Shown here: piece after piece, positions 1 through 10,060 of the stretch
Position numbering within the stretch: the stretch's first letter is position 1
Layout of the letters: every line of letters begins with the position of its first letter
Source of the DNA: Diphasiastrum complanatum
Lineage: Eukaryota; Streptophyta; Lycopodiopsida; Lycopodiales; Lycopodiaceae
Length of the DNA: 64,000 nt
Reading direction: 5' to 3'
Assembly: GCA_029204225.1 (NCBI GenBank)
Contig: CM055095.1
Span: forward strand, 20,389,348 to 20,453,347
Made by a program: the position numbers and the translations under genes
The notes under the pieces: generated by a model
What the model was told of the DNA's origin: nothing
Seen by the model: only the letters and a program-made list of their open reading frames with translations
The model's database searches: none

Positions 1-905
1 ATTCTTGCAATTTATGTTGATGACATACTAATCACAGGAAATAGTGATGAGAAAATAGGTGCAATTAAGTCAGCACTAGCTGGAGATTTCAAGATTACAG
101 ACCTTGGAACAATGTATCACTGTTTAGGAATGGAGATTGAAAGAGACCTTGACCGTGGTATCACCAGAATCAGCCAGAAGCGATATGTCAAAGAATTAAT
201 TGCTAGGTTCATGTCTCTGATAACCAAAGACGATAAGAATAAGATGATTGATGTGCCCTTTAGAAGTCTAGTAGGGTCGCTCATGTATGCTGCTGTGTGT
301 ACTCCTCCAGATATTGCTTTTAGCATAAACCGAGTCAGTCAATTCAGCAGCAATCCAGGGTGGCAGCATTGGCTTGGAGCAAAGCGGATTTTCCGCTATC
401 TAACAGGAACCATTGATCTAGAACTAACTTATCTCAGAGATGCAGGTTCATTGCATGGTTTTGCTGACGCGGATTGGGGAGGGGATCTGGACACTAGGCG
501 ATCTACATCAGGTTTGTTTTCCTTATGAATGGGGGCGCGATCACGTGGGGAAGTTTAAAGCAGAAAAGTGTGGCACTTTCAACAAGTGAAGCAGAATATA
601 TGAGCTTCTGCCAAGCCACAAAGGAAGCAATTTGGATCCGGAATCTCATAAGCGAATGGAGTTTTCAGCTCCCAGCTGTGGAGATTTTGAGCGACAACCA
701 AAGTTGTATTATTATCAATAAAAATGGAGGTTCATGTCGTCGAGCTAAGCATATTGACCTACAGTACTACTTCGTTAAGGAAGCAATAGACGATGAGAAG
801 GTGAGCATACGATATTGTCAAACAAAAAGAATGACAGTTGATGTAATGACAAAACCTTTGACAAGGGAGCTGCATGTGATACACACACAGAGTCCATGGG
901 CATAA
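1..905 (+). pseudogene. Ty1/copia polyprotein end (RT C-terminus and RNase H), element A
   Basis: The window opens inside a copia reverse transcriptase: the catalytic YVDD box lies at 13-24, and the frame stays open to 528 through the RT connection and the start of RNase H (DADWGGD near 469). A one-base deletion just before 520 moves the rest into another frame. That frame (about 513-905) carries SEAEYMSF, the KHIDLQYYFVKE segment and the Q.K.M.VDVMTKPL tail typical of copia RNase H. The order RT then RNase H with no integrase after it is the Ty1/copia arrangement. The 5' part lies outside the window. The single frameshift makes this copy inactive, but little else is damaged, so it looks fairly young. 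Confidence 0.93.
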
Positions 906-927
906 GGATCTTCAGCGAGGGAGAGTT

Positions 928-1416
928 TGTTAAGGTGAACTCAGAAGCGCCGAAGCTCCCATGCAGACGTGTGAAAAGAATCAGCGGTGGCCAAACTGCC
1001 TTAGAGCCAAACGGCCTGTCCCGGTCAGCTGAAGGGGCTGCTGACGTAGATGATCCGGGAGACGACTATCTTGGCATCATACGCATGTCCAAGAACGATC
1101 GTATCAAGAACTCCTGCAAGGCAAAGAGAGAGTCAGTGGCACGAATGAAGTGAAGGCTCAATCATATAAACAAAATGTTAGACAATAGTAAAGTAGCTCG
1201 TAGCTTCTTCTGCTCAGAACTAATAAGAGTAGCCTTTCGTTTTCGGGTTTCTTCAGTTATGCATGTTTTCTCTGTCACCGCTTATGTAGCCTATCTGGCA
1301 TTTTCATCAAGATAATATATAGACTATTGTGCAATATATCATCCTTGTGTGCGAGTGATCTGCTGCATGTGATTGAGATTTGTATCTATGATTCTTTTGA
1401 GTGCTGCAAGTCTTCA
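928..1416 (+). repeat. LTR of copia element A
   Basis: A purine-rich tract at 914-927 (GCGAGGGAGAG) lies just past the RNase H end and serves as the polypurine tract. The LTR then starts TGTTAAGGTG at 928 and ends TCTTCA at 1416. The right end is set by the primer-binding site that begins at 1419 and by a second copy of the terminal 50 bp at 1729-1779. The middle carries a TATATAG run near 1316. The left end rests on the TG rule and the tract, and has not been aligned with a complete partner LTR. Confidence 0.75.
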
Positions 1417-1418
1417 AA

Positions 1419-1432
1419 GGTTATGGGCCCAC
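1419..1432 (+). other. Primer-binding site matching the anticodon arm of initiator tRNA-Met (half-tRNA type)
   Basis: GGTTATGGGCCCA at 1419-1431 lies two bases after the LTR end. It is complementary to the anticodon stem-loop of initiator methionine tRNA rather than to its 3' end. This is the primer site of Drosophila copia, which uses a cleaved half-tRNA. The other copia elements in the window use the usual TGGTATCAGAGC type. The match is read by eye from recalled knowledge of copia. Confidence 0.7.
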
Positions 1433-1536
1433 TGCCGCAAATCATAGCCAAATAATTAGCAATCACTGCGAATAGACCTGCCAGAGGCATTTGCGAGAAG
1501 CAAGCGGAGGGAGGAAATACAGCATACACGAAGACG

Positions 1537-1651
1537 ATGGCGCAAAGAGGGGGCCAGATTGTGTTCGACCCAAAGAGTGTGGAGCGGCTGGACGGTGATA
1601 ACTACTCAGATTGGTCGTGGCGTATGAAGATCTTACTGAAGGAGCGAGTGA
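1537..1651 (+). pseudogene. Copia gag N-terminal stub, element A
   Basis: An ATG at 1537 opens a frame whose first ~38 residues contain ERLDGDNYSDWSWRMKILL. This is the W-containing start of copia gag (DUF4219/UBN2 type), where the nucleocapsid protein begins. The position 120 bases after the LTR and primer site is right for a gag start. Homology stops near 1651. The open frame runs on to 1782 through unrelated sequence and then the second LTR end, so almost the whole internal region was deleted between gag and the following LTR fragment. Confidence 0.8.
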
Positions 1652-1728
1652 TTATGTCCGCCTCAGGTCCGCTTCGAGCACCCTTTGAATTTCCACCTGC
1701 AGGTTCAGTTCTTCTTCACGATCTCCGG

Positions 1729-1779
1729 CATGTGATTGAGATTTGTATCTATGATTCTGTTGAGTGCTGCAAGTCTTCA
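1729..1779 (+). repeat. Second copy of the 3' end of LTR A
   Basis: Bases 1729-1779 repeat 1366-1416 with essentially one mismatch (GATTCTG versus GATTCTT) and stop at the same TCTTCA. The order is therefore pol end, LTR, primer site, gag stub, LTR end, flank. The sequence left of 1729 (GATCTCCGG versus GATCTGCTG) is only weakly similar, so most of this LTR is lost or diverged. Host-like sequence begins at 1780. Confidence 0.8.
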
Positions 1780-1780
1780 T

Positions 1781-2401
1781 AGACAAGCAAAAGGATGTTT
1801 CTGTTTGCGTTGTTGAGAAGGGAGCTGAAGTAAGTAAGCTTCTATAATTAATCCTTTCCTGTCGTTTTGTCCTAATGATCATCGATTGGGCAACTCCTTG
1901 GATTGGTTGTGTGTAGTGCTTTTGGTCTTTCACTCCCATACATACACCTCTGGCTACCTGCACTTCTCATACAGACGCAGATATCCTCAGCAATGCTGCC
2001 ATCATACTGCAGCAAGCCATGTCGCAGAAAACAAGGTAAATAAGGAGTATAATTTGTTTCTCACAATCGTCTACAGGGTCTACGAATGTGGATGACGTAA
2101 ATGCCTGGTACGGAGTTCAGAACAGGTAAATCAACCGTTTGATGAGCAGAGTGGTGATTGTGAATTGGCTTTCAGATTACTTGAAGATCATGCAATCAGT
2201 CCAGCATCGTCTGCTGATAGTGCAATTCCTAATGAAAATTTCAGATCCCAATACGTTTTTGTTTCATGGGAAATTTTGTTACGAAAGTTACTGCATCGAT
2301 CAGATAAAAGACAAAATCAGAAAAGAAATTATGAAGGCATGAGACGGGTTATTATGACATACCAAGTTGATCCTGTGTATCTGAATCTGCACGGATTTTG
2401 A
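1781..2401 (+). CDS. Four-exon small gene or gene 3' end, function unknown
   Basis: Four blocks joined by consensus splice sites give one continuous frame. Exon a ends at 1829 (GAA then GTAAGT). Exon b is 1975-2035 (after CATACAG, before GTAAAT). Exon c is 2077-2125 (after CTACAG, before GTAAAT). Exon d is 2176-2401 (after TTTCAG, to a TGA). Exon lengths 61 and 49 keep phase, which is the main support. The last exon encodes 74 residues including LLEDHAISPAS and SWEILLRKLLHRSDKRQNQK, a basic C-terminal stretch. The gene's 5' side is missing because copia A abuts exon a, so it may be a truncated host gene. I do not recognise the family. It converges on the lipase. Confidence 0.45.
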
Positions 2402-3024
2402 GCTTCTCCTTCTCACGGATATTGATCTTTAAAATGGATTGAAAGTGGGAGGAAAGATTGGGAGCGTTCAGACGTATGAAAGCAGATGAAAGAAGTTAAG
2501 CGACGCATCCAGGACGTGAGAGACGGAAATAAAGTTAGCACATCCGTGTCGCGACGCCTCGCAGGTGGTTTGCGTGCATGCCATCCATGCACAAACCCAC
2601 GCAACAACCTTGCCATCCACGCAAGAACCCTGCCGTCCATGGAAAAAGGCACGCATGCAGAAGAGAAGAGGCCAGCGTGGATTTAGCGAACTAAATATCT
2701 CACCGATTCTAATTTCTTCCCAAAGCTAGCATCATGCTTTACTCAAATATGTTTTAAATACGTGGAGCATTAAAAATTAATCACATGTAAAAAAATAAAA
2801 TATAATAAAAAATCTAAAAACTAATTTCGGACACAATCAGGTCAATGTTTGATATGATTACAAAGAACCCTGCCTGGAACGCAGGACCAACAATTTGAAA
2901 AACCTTTTGCCTTTATTTGAAAGGCAAATAGGCGTTTTGACATGTGTTGCATTTGCAAATGCCAAGCCTCCCTTGTGTGAATTCTATACCTATAGCCTAA
3001 AAAGACTTTATTCCACAGGTTTGA
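2402..3024. other. Intergenic region between two convergent genes
   Basis: No supported gene. It holds the 3' side of the spliced gene, an A/T-rich run near 2780-2825, and at its right end the presumed 3' untranslated region of the lipase. The short open frames here overlap on both strands and look random. Confidence 0.5.
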
Positions 3025-4539
3025 CTAGGCGTCCCTGTACACGATTGGGATGTGCTCCTCCTCCCGATCACCCTGAACCCATATCCCTTTTGCGATTTTT
3101 TGTAGCCCTTTGTTCTCCTCCTGCCACCAGTAGGGGGGAATGCAATATTCTGGCTTCAGCAGGTCCGACAATTTGATGACAAGAGTGAGATCGCGATGAT
3201 CATTGAAAGAGCAAAAGCGTTGTTGGGTGCTGCGATACCCATCCAGCAAGTGAAGGTAAGCTTCGAGGTTATGCAAGTGAAGGTAAGCTTCGAGGTTATG
3301 ATGACTGGCAAGATCGAAAAATCCAGTTCCCTTCAGGTAAGTAGAATCTTGAGTGTTAAGTGCCAGCTCCACACCCACGTGAGAGTATGTCCATGGTAGC
3401 TTGTCAATCCAGCTTCGAAGATGATGCATATGCTCGTTCAGGACTAAGCCAGGTACCTTGGGCACTATATCCTTCTCGTTTACCACCCGCAAGGTTTTAA
3501 TGCCCAGCTCCTCGCATCTGTCACGGAACGCATCGTTTCCAACTCGTGGCCCGGCGAACGTGAAAACAGTGATTGGGACGCTTTCAGGGGTAGCATCTCC
3601 CAATCTGTTCAGTTCTCGAATGAATGTCGATCTATCAATGGTGCAATGATCCTTAAAGCTGCAACGCTGCTGCAACGGCTTTTGATGAGATCTCGATGTG
3701 TTGATTACTGATTCTGCGATATCATAGGCGCTCAGAAGAGCCAAGGCGCCACCTAGGCTATGGCCTGTCACTGTGATGCTAAGATCATCGCCTTGGTATT
3801 CCTTCAACAGCCTTCTGATCTCCGACAGGAGCTGCTCTTGGGCGCTTTCTCTGTTGTACCGGCTGGTTTTTTTCTTGGACGTGTAGATGCTTCTGAAACC
3901 TCTCTCAGTTTTCACGCTCCCAAACGCTTGCGCTGTCTGATGTGCCGGACCAAGAGCGGAAGGGCTCAACCAGTCCTCTAGATTGCATATCCACTTAGGA
4001 GAGGTGACAGTCCCCCTCCAAGCTACAACAATGTCGCGCCTTCCCAGCCTTTGAATCTCACTCGCAGATGTGGAGATAGCCACAAAACCCATCCAGTTTG
4101 AATCTCGACTCCATGTTTCTTTTTTATTGTGGCTTCTGTTGAAGAAATCTGGAAGATTAATGTCAGAAGTGGAATAAAGGTATTTGGTGACTTCGTAATC
4201 AGCTGCGTATTGCAAGCCCACCTTCTCCAACACCTTCCTTCTGTTATATTTGCAGTTTCCACAGTATTTGGAGTGCTTCTCAAAATCCAACGCATCATAG
4301 CAGACTTGAGCAAATTCTCCATATCTGATGAGCTCTTGTCTGAGATCTGGATCAATGGGATCAAGAAGCTGCCCATCCCAGTTTTTCGCTCCTTGAATGT
4401 CCCTCCATCTTGTAGAAAGTGATGTGGTTATTGTGGAATGAAAGAACCGAGGTTCAGTCAATGGTTCAACATCCACATGAAACAATCTTCGTCTTGTGAC
4501 TTGTCGCAGCAGTCCAGTGAAGGAGGCCACGCTCTTCAT
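3025..4539 (-). CDS. Plant class-3 lipase, phospholipase A1-I (DAD1-like) family
   Basis: An intact intronless 504-residue protein. Residues 1-43 are basic and Ser/Thr-rich like a plastid transit peptide. The family block starts about residue 45 (WRDIQGAKNWDGQLLDP). It is followed by the oxyanion segment AWRGTVT (173-179), the nucleophile elbow GHSLGG (259-264, Ser261), TFAGPRVGN (327-335) and NEKDIVPKVPG (354-364, catalytic Asp357). The C-terminal PPYWWQEENKG (468-478) is a DAD1/PLA1-I signature. Members hydrolyse acyl groups from chloroplast galactolipids and phospholipids, and some feed oxylipin or jasmonate synthesis; the specific substrate here is inferred. The HNLEAYLHL segment expected to hold the catalytic His is tandemly duplicated (414-422 and 423-431). 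An ATG at 4731 opens a separate short upstream frame ending at 4546. The start at 4539 gives normal family length. Confidence 0.93.
   Translation of the reverse strand: MKSVASFTGLLRQVTRRRLFHVDVEPLTEPRFFHSTITTSLSTRWRDIQGAKNWDGQLLDPIDPDLRQELIRYGEFAQVCYDALDFEKHSKYCGNCKYNRRKVLEKVGLQYAADYEVTKYLYSTSDINLPDFFNRSHNKKETWSRDSNWMGFVAISTSASEIQRLGRRDIVVAWRGTVTSPKWICNLEDWLSPSALGPAHQTAQAFGSVKTERGFRSIYTSKKKTSRYNRESAQEQLLSEIRRLLKEYQGDDLSITVTGHSLGGALALLSAYDIAESVINTSRSHQKPLQQRCSFKDHCTIDRSTFIRELNRLGDATPESVPITVFTFAGPRVGNDAFRDRCEELGIKTLRVVNEKDIVPKVPGLVLNEHMHHLRSWIDKLPWTYSHVGVELALNTQDSTYLKGTGFFDLASHHNLEAYLHLHNLEAYLHLLDGYRSTQQRFCSFNDHRDLTLVIKLSDLLKPEYCIPPYWWQEENKGLQKIAKGIWVQGDREEEHIPIVYRDA
3247..3300 (-). repeat. 27-bp perfect tandem duplication inside the lipase
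   Basis: Bases 3247-3273 and 3274-3300 are identical. On the coding strand each unit encodes HNLEAYLHL, so nine residues are duplicated in frame directly before LDGY. The perfect identity of the units suggests a recent event or an assembly feature. Confidence 0.97.
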
Positions 4540-5139
4540 GCTTCTTCAATCTGCTATGATTAGTTGGAGGAATGAAAAAGCTATCCGGGAAGGAGTACGT
4601 TTATTATTGTCTGCCTGATTCTCAAGCCTTGTGGTCGATGCTGCCGCAGCAGCAAAGCTAGGTAAGGCTGTAAACCTATCCTGGCAGTGCATGGGATTCG
4701 AAATGTGCAGCATCCCCATATTCAGATACATATGTAGTCTACTTCCCTCAAAATATTAGATCTTCCTTTTAGTACTAGAAAGAGATACTTGATGTTCTGT
4801 ATTGCTTGAGACAATCAATTTTGAGATTTAAAGTAGAATTTATGTTTGGGTTTACAAAAGAAGAATGGTAGAGAGGATTGCTGCAGGGCAGAACAGGTGG
4901 TGTTGCATGGAAGTTTAATGGAAGTAAAGATGAATTGGAAGAAAAGAAAAGTGGGTGTCTTCGAGGAAATCTCATCCTCCATGAACTCAGCAACTGAAAG
5001 GACGTTACGTGAATTGAACTAAACAAGGTGATCGGATGCGATTATGAAAGGCCTTGCATGTTGTTATGATTTTGTAGTACAGTGCACCCTGGATAAATGT
5101 TAGGCCTGGGGAGTAGGATAAAGAATGCAAACATTAATT
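4540..5139. other. Lipase upstream region and unassigned DNA
   Basis: Holds the presumed lipase promoter and 5' untranslated region on the minus strand. A 61-codon upstream frame (4731-4546) stops just before the lipase start. Beyond 4740 I see no gene or recognisable repeat. The region lies downstream of the Helitron endonuclease and may contain that element's 3' end, but I could not place a CTRR terminus or hairpin. Confidence 0.4.
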
Positions 5140-5299
5140 ATGGAGGGAATCAAACACAAAACATTTATAGAGGTAACGTATATAGAGAGTTCATTGTGGC
5201 TTGATTTTTGTTGTTTATAGCAAAGGCAAAATTGATCTATTGAAATTAGCCATAGAACAAGGGTTCTTGAATTGTGCAAGATTGTTTGGTAATTTGAAA

Positions 5300-6713
5300 G
5301 CAAAATATGAGGGATGATGGTCGGACCAATATGTTTATGTGGTTTGACATTCGCAAGGACACAATGAAGTGCTTGGCCATATTTGGTCTATTTGAGTTCC
5401 ATAGTTGGTTGTTGGTTCAGTGCATGCAATTCGAAATTTATAAGATGACAATAATTTGTTGAGTGTTTGGAAAGAAGTGGTGTTACCTAATGCATTTATA
5501 TTAAAGTTGCCTAGTATTACAGATGGAATATTTGTTGGCAATGTAAAAATTACAGCAAATAAGGATCCTAAAACACTTGAAATGATGAGGAAAACAATAG
5601 ATTATGATTTCATAAGAAGTTGAACCATCAAAATCCATCAAAAACCTATGCTTGAACCTCACTAAATGGCCCAAATCCTTGAAGAAGGCTTCACACGTGT
5701 GAAAGTACGGCCTCCCACAGTCTGAGTACTGTACACCAGACCTACATTCAATCCTATAATCATTAGTAATCACAAGTACTCAAACAATTATGAACATAGA
5801 GAGCAATTGCACCATTATGAGAGAAAAAAACATGAAATTGCTTGATTGATTTTGGTGAGATATCATCACCTATATATACATGATCCATCACGGTTTTGGG
5901 CAGGTATGAGTAGCCCTAAACCTATCCCTAATGCTAATTCTGGTGGATCTTTCATCCCTACCAAGTTAGGGTTGGAATCTTGGAGATCCCTCAACAATGC
6001 AAAAATTACCAAAAATAGCTCCTATTTTTTCTCCCTTGTATCTAAGCATAATTTGGACTCATTCCAAAGGTTCTAATACTTAGGTCTACTTGAGAACATC
6101 CTTATGAATGGAATCCTATGCTATTTGGCACGTGTGACAAGCCACATCATGACCATCTAACTATTTACAAGTCATATGACCAAAACTAGTCAAGCTAGAA
6201 TTGTGAATTTTTAACAGGCAAGTTTTGTAGCAATTGTTGTAACGTTTCGAAAAAAGTTGAAAGGTTTGTGTATGGTGATCTGTAGAGAGCTATGATGTGT
6301 ATTGCATGTCTTGTGTAATTGTTGAAAGTGGCTATTATGAATTCAGAATTGTTTACAATGATTTATTTGTGTGCATTCAATGTCAAAGAGGTTTTGTATA
6401 ACAATGGCGAACCGTGTTTGCCAGGGCAAGGTATGGAATGAAAGTTTTGTTCGAAGTACTTTTCATGATTTCTTTCATATGTTTCTTGTAAGCATAGTAT
6501 GTGAGATGTCATAAGATTGTAATCTGCTATGATGTTTTTGTGATGTGCATGTAATGATCTAGTGTTGAGTGTTTGTATTATTAGATGTGTTTTTGCTTTG
6601 TTTTGTATGTTTGGAGTAGTATTACACAAACTTGCAGTCGTCATTAAACGGTGCATTTCTGCATGTATGTCACGATGAATGTGAAAATGTTCATTTCTTA
6701 GCGGTTGTAACAA
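5300..6713 (-). pseudogene. Helitron H1 C-terminal AP-type endonuclease domain
   Basis: The first part (6713-6363) has NTRSL, then HILCLQET with the catalytic Glu of the EEP fold. The second part, across the solo LTR, has IALYRSPYTNL before 6222, then a GNFNINAL block (5535-5490; GNFN where GDFN is usual) and IDQIW (about 5375). A SDHHP motif near 5320 is in a shifted frame. When the 675-bp LTR and one TSD copy are ignored, the frame runs straight from LQQLLQNL into PTNIPSVILG, which confirms the insertion site. The role is nicking or cleavage during Helentron transposition, by family analogy. The D-to-N change in GDFN and the frameshifts indicate loss of activity. Confidence 0.85.
5542..6216 (-). 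mobile_element. Solo LTR S1 (copia-like) inserted in Helitron H1
   Basis: The 675-bp block begins TGTAAAAATT and ends AATTTTTAACA. It is flanked by GGCAA at 5537-5541 and 6217-6221. Removing it and one TSD copy restores the endonuclease frame. On the minus strand it carries a TATATATA box (near 5871) and the CACACGTGTG palindrome with GTACGGCC (5692-5713) that also occurs in other copia LTRs here; that is why I assign minus orientation and a copia origin. No internal region remains, so it arose by LTR-LTR recombination. Confidence 0.9.
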
Positions 6714-6719
6714 ATAAAG

Positions 6720-8140
6720 GTTCTATTTTTGTTTGATTCTAGACAGTGCAGTATATGTTAGCCCATGTTGTGTAATTCCAGTGGGATCAAATGCCATCTT
6801 GTCAAGAGAGTCCTTGTGCTCGGTGTATTGTACGTGATGTAGCTGTTTGGATTGGGAATTGTTTTCTAGTGAATTTATTGTTGATGTTTGGTCTGATTTG
6901 AATTTCTTTCACAATTTGATAGATTGGTGTCCATGTATGCTCAATATTTTCTGCGTACAAATGTCCGAGCTTGTGTCTTGTGCTTCTTCCGATTTTCATG
7001 TTTGTAAATTATACCCATATCACAGGTTCGTTACATTGTAGCATTGCATTTTCGAATATGCCTTCTGCGCCGTTCACAAGACCGTCTTCAATGTCATAAT
7101 TTCCAGCACATAATTCAACTACGATTCCTTTTTTTATTTTAATTTGCTCATGCAAACCACTCATGAAAGCAAGATCGTTTTGCAATGAGTGTCTTGATCG
7201 TAATGCATTAGTTGTGAAGTCTTTTGCAAGAAGGATGTATTCCTTTATTTCGGTTTGTTCGAAAACATGATTATTATGTCTATTTGTGAATTCATTCTTG
7301 AAAAATAGATGTGGTAAATTTAGTGGAATTGGATTGTGATGAAAACATTGATAATTAATTTGTTCTATGTCATTGCTCGTGTGTTCCATTCCTGAAACGA
7401 TTAAGGATCGCAACAAACATGTGGTCTTTTTGTCGCATTACTTGTTTTAGTTCATAGCATTGGATTTTATCTCATCAAAAGTTGGGTGCAAGTGACTCGA
7501 TACTATGGTTTTCATGTTGAAAGACCCATGAGTCACGCACTGGACCTACTTGGTAAAGGTCACCAGTAATGATATCGTCTAGGTTTCCAAAAAATGAATC
7601 ATGTCTATGTTTTATTTGCCATAAGCGTTGACCAGCTTGGCAAAACAATCGGTTTCCAACCAAGGATATCTCATCAATGACAAGCAGTTGTAGATGTTCA
7701 TATGTTTTTGTCAATGTTTCTAATCTATCACAAGGCAATGGTGCCATATGTTTTGTGTTTATTGGTATATTCAATGCCAAATGCAAAGTAGTCCCATCTA
7801 TGTTAGATTCAACTTTTCTTGTGAAGGCAGTTAGAAGGACTTTTGGTTTCCTTGGGCTGATACCTATAAGACGATTGTAATGTCGTATCAGTCCTTGGAC
7901 AATTATTTGTGTTCTGAAGGTCTTGCCAGTTCTGGCCCCTCCTGTTAGGAAGAGATGCAAAGGTTTTGTTGGTTCCAGTCTTTTTCTATGCATGCATTCA
8001 TAGAAGATGTGCTTCTGTTCTTGGTTCATTTTTTGGAGTTGTGCATAATAGGTTTCATTTGAAAGCAATTCAAGGTTTGGTTGTATTGTAAGGTTTAATT
8101 TTGCATGTGAAGGCATTTTTTGTATAGATGGTAGGTACAT
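6720..8140 (-). pseudogene. Helitron H1 PIF1-like helicase domain
   Basis: Residues of the first open block (8140-7475) include NQEQKHIFYE (motif upstream of Walker A), LTGGARTGKTF (Walker A, about residues 66-75) and LLVIDEISLVG (Walker B). A second frame (7416-7009) has KKGIVVELCAGNYDIEDGLVNGAEGIFE. A third (6999-6802) ends with RKQFPIQTATSRTIHRAQGLS, the C-terminal helicase motif. TGITQHGLTYTALSR follows at about 6790-6745. Together these give the full order of a Helitron superfamily-1B helicase in three frames, so at least two frameshifts separate them. The domain would unwind DNA during rolling-circle transposition. Confidence 0.9.
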
Positions 8141-8343
8141 ATCTTTTTGCAGATCATATTGTTCAATTGATATCTCAGTTCTTTCTATATTGGGTATAGT
8201 ATTTAGTTCTATTTGATCCCAAACATCTTATTTGTAGTTGGGTTTTCAAATAGATGGTTATAGTTTCTAGAATTTCTTTGAATTTTCTTTTGGAGTTTGA
8301 TGTAAGTTTGTTTGTTTTCAAGTTGGATGGTTGTTTCAGATGT

Positions 8344-9184
8344 TCAGAATGGTACATATAGCATTATTTGTTCTCTATAGTATTTATTAGAGTCTCTATG
8401 TTTGTTGAATTTGACATGGCGTATGATGGAATCTATTTTTGTATGGGTGAATTTACTATTCGTTATCTTGTACTTTGATGCGATATCAACTAAACATAAA
8501 TCTTCTAAATTTGTTGGTCTGTTATTGTATTTGTCTATGATAGATGCACCTTGTACTTTTGTAGATTCAGGATCCATGTTTTGTAAAACATGTTTTGGTT
8601 TCAAAACAAATGTGCGATTATCTTCTGTGCATGTATTAATGAATATAACTTTTCTAGAAAGGTGTTGCAATGGAATCGATGGTGTAATGAAAGCTGCCAA
8701 TTGAGTTGGCATTTGTTGTGCATTCAAAAATGTGTTTCCTAGTTTTTTTATTCGGTCACAGTCATTGGTAGGATTTTGTATATTATTTTTTATAATTTCA
8801 TGTAGAGCCGCAGTTATTGTATTATCCATTTTTGTCAAATACTATGTACAATAACTTGCAGCAACGTATGGTTCTAAGATATATTGTATATCAGTGTTGG
8901 CCTGCCAGAGACGTGCAAGTGTTTGATTGAAATTGTTTGTTCTAATGTAATATCAGATTTCATTACCGTGGCAATTTTTGAGGTGTCAAGCATGTCTTTT
9001 ACTTTAAGAGTACGTCCATAAGTTTTTCCTTTCGTATACGAAAGCGTGCAGTTGATAAAATGAACTTAATTTGGCATTTAATAGTTTTGTAAAATAGATT
9101 TGGAATGTGAGTTGCAAAACGCCTATCATGGTGCATGATTTCCCATTGTGCAATTTGTTGATATGTATTGTTTTCGCAGATCAT
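8344..9184 (-). pseudogene. Helitron H1 N-terminal/Rep region remnant
   Basis: The block at 9184-8999 contains QIAQWEIMHHDRRFATHIPNL, characteristic of the Helitron helicase-like N-terminal domain. The block at 8838-8344 begins TKMDNTITAALHEI and includes the LAAFITPSIPLQHLSRKV segment that normally lies between Rep and helicase. Only about 160 bases separate them. The HUH metal-binding motif and the catalytic tyrosines of Rep should lie there and are not visible, so the Rep core appears deleted. Confidence 0.78.
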
Positions 9185-9190
9185 GTTGTG

Positions 9191-10060
9191 TCATCGACAT
9201 CCATAAAACAAAGTTGGGAAATTCAATTCCTCACTATCTTTGTCTTGAAATAATCCCAATGGTTGATAACCTTCGGCTGGTGCTATTGAAATGATTTTGT
9301 CTTCAAAATCTTGTAATTGTTGTGATGTTAAAAAATTATGTATAAGGGTATCTGGAAACGTCTCATCTGCAATTTCAACAAAGTTTGTGGTTTCTTTATC
9401 GAAAAAGTTAACGGTTGTAGGACTAGTTGGTGATATAATATGGCTATTAGTATTGTGTAATCGATATGCAAATTCATTGGCTTGTAATTGTTCTTTCCAA
9501 TTAGGAAGAATTTGTATGCCCAATTCAGTATACAAGTTTGTTTTGCAAAGGTCTTGCAATGCAGTCATTACGATATTAGGTCTAACTAAGCCCGAAGCAA
9601 AAACTGATTTATATTCAAGATTTCGCTTTATTTGTATAGCTATAGTGGAATTCTCATCAGGGAATCGAGGCAATGTAGTTTGAATCCTATCCAAGTTACT
9701 AGGTACGTTAACAATGCTTCCATGCAAACTAAATTGACCAAAAACTGGGTGCAGTTGTCGAATCTATGCAAATGCAAGTCTAGGTGATACTAAACATTTT
9801 TCTAATTGGTTCAGTTTTTCGACAGTCGGTATTGTTTTGTTCATTGATACATTTATTGGGAATAGAAATGGCGGCATTCTTTTGGCCTTCAAATATTTAT
9901 AACAATTTCTGCAAGTTCGCATGGTATGTTCATTTGCATAATCGAAATGGTTTTGTTTTAATTGTTTTAAATATAGGCTTGTTTCTACTGGTAATTGCTT
10001 TGTTTGATGCTTGAAATTGAGTTTTCCACAACTGAGGCATACATGTATAGGTGTGTCTTT
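9191..10060 (-). pseudogene. Helitron H1 DUF6570-like domain
   Basis: Starting near 10050 the frame reads CLSCGK, then LYLKQLKQ, CRNCYKYLKAKRMPPFLFP and LNQLEKCLVSPRLAFA. A stop follows (TAG where CAG would give Gln), then IRQLHPVFGQFSLHGSIVNV. Cysteine pairs followed by a PP..PLN-like segment and an S.RL.F.QI.PL pattern are what I know as DUF6570 in Helitron polyproteins. The open part continues to NFPTLFYG, the start of the Helitron-like N-terminal domain, and stops at 9191. Confidence 0.75.

Noticed and set aside
3058..3180. Upstream frames over the lipase 3' end as a separate plus-strand gene
   Set aside because: It is antisense to the lipase C-terminus, which matches the family to PPYWWQEENKG and beyond.
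9291..9683. Plus-strand 130-codon frame
   Set aside because: Antisense to the Helitron N-terminal region.
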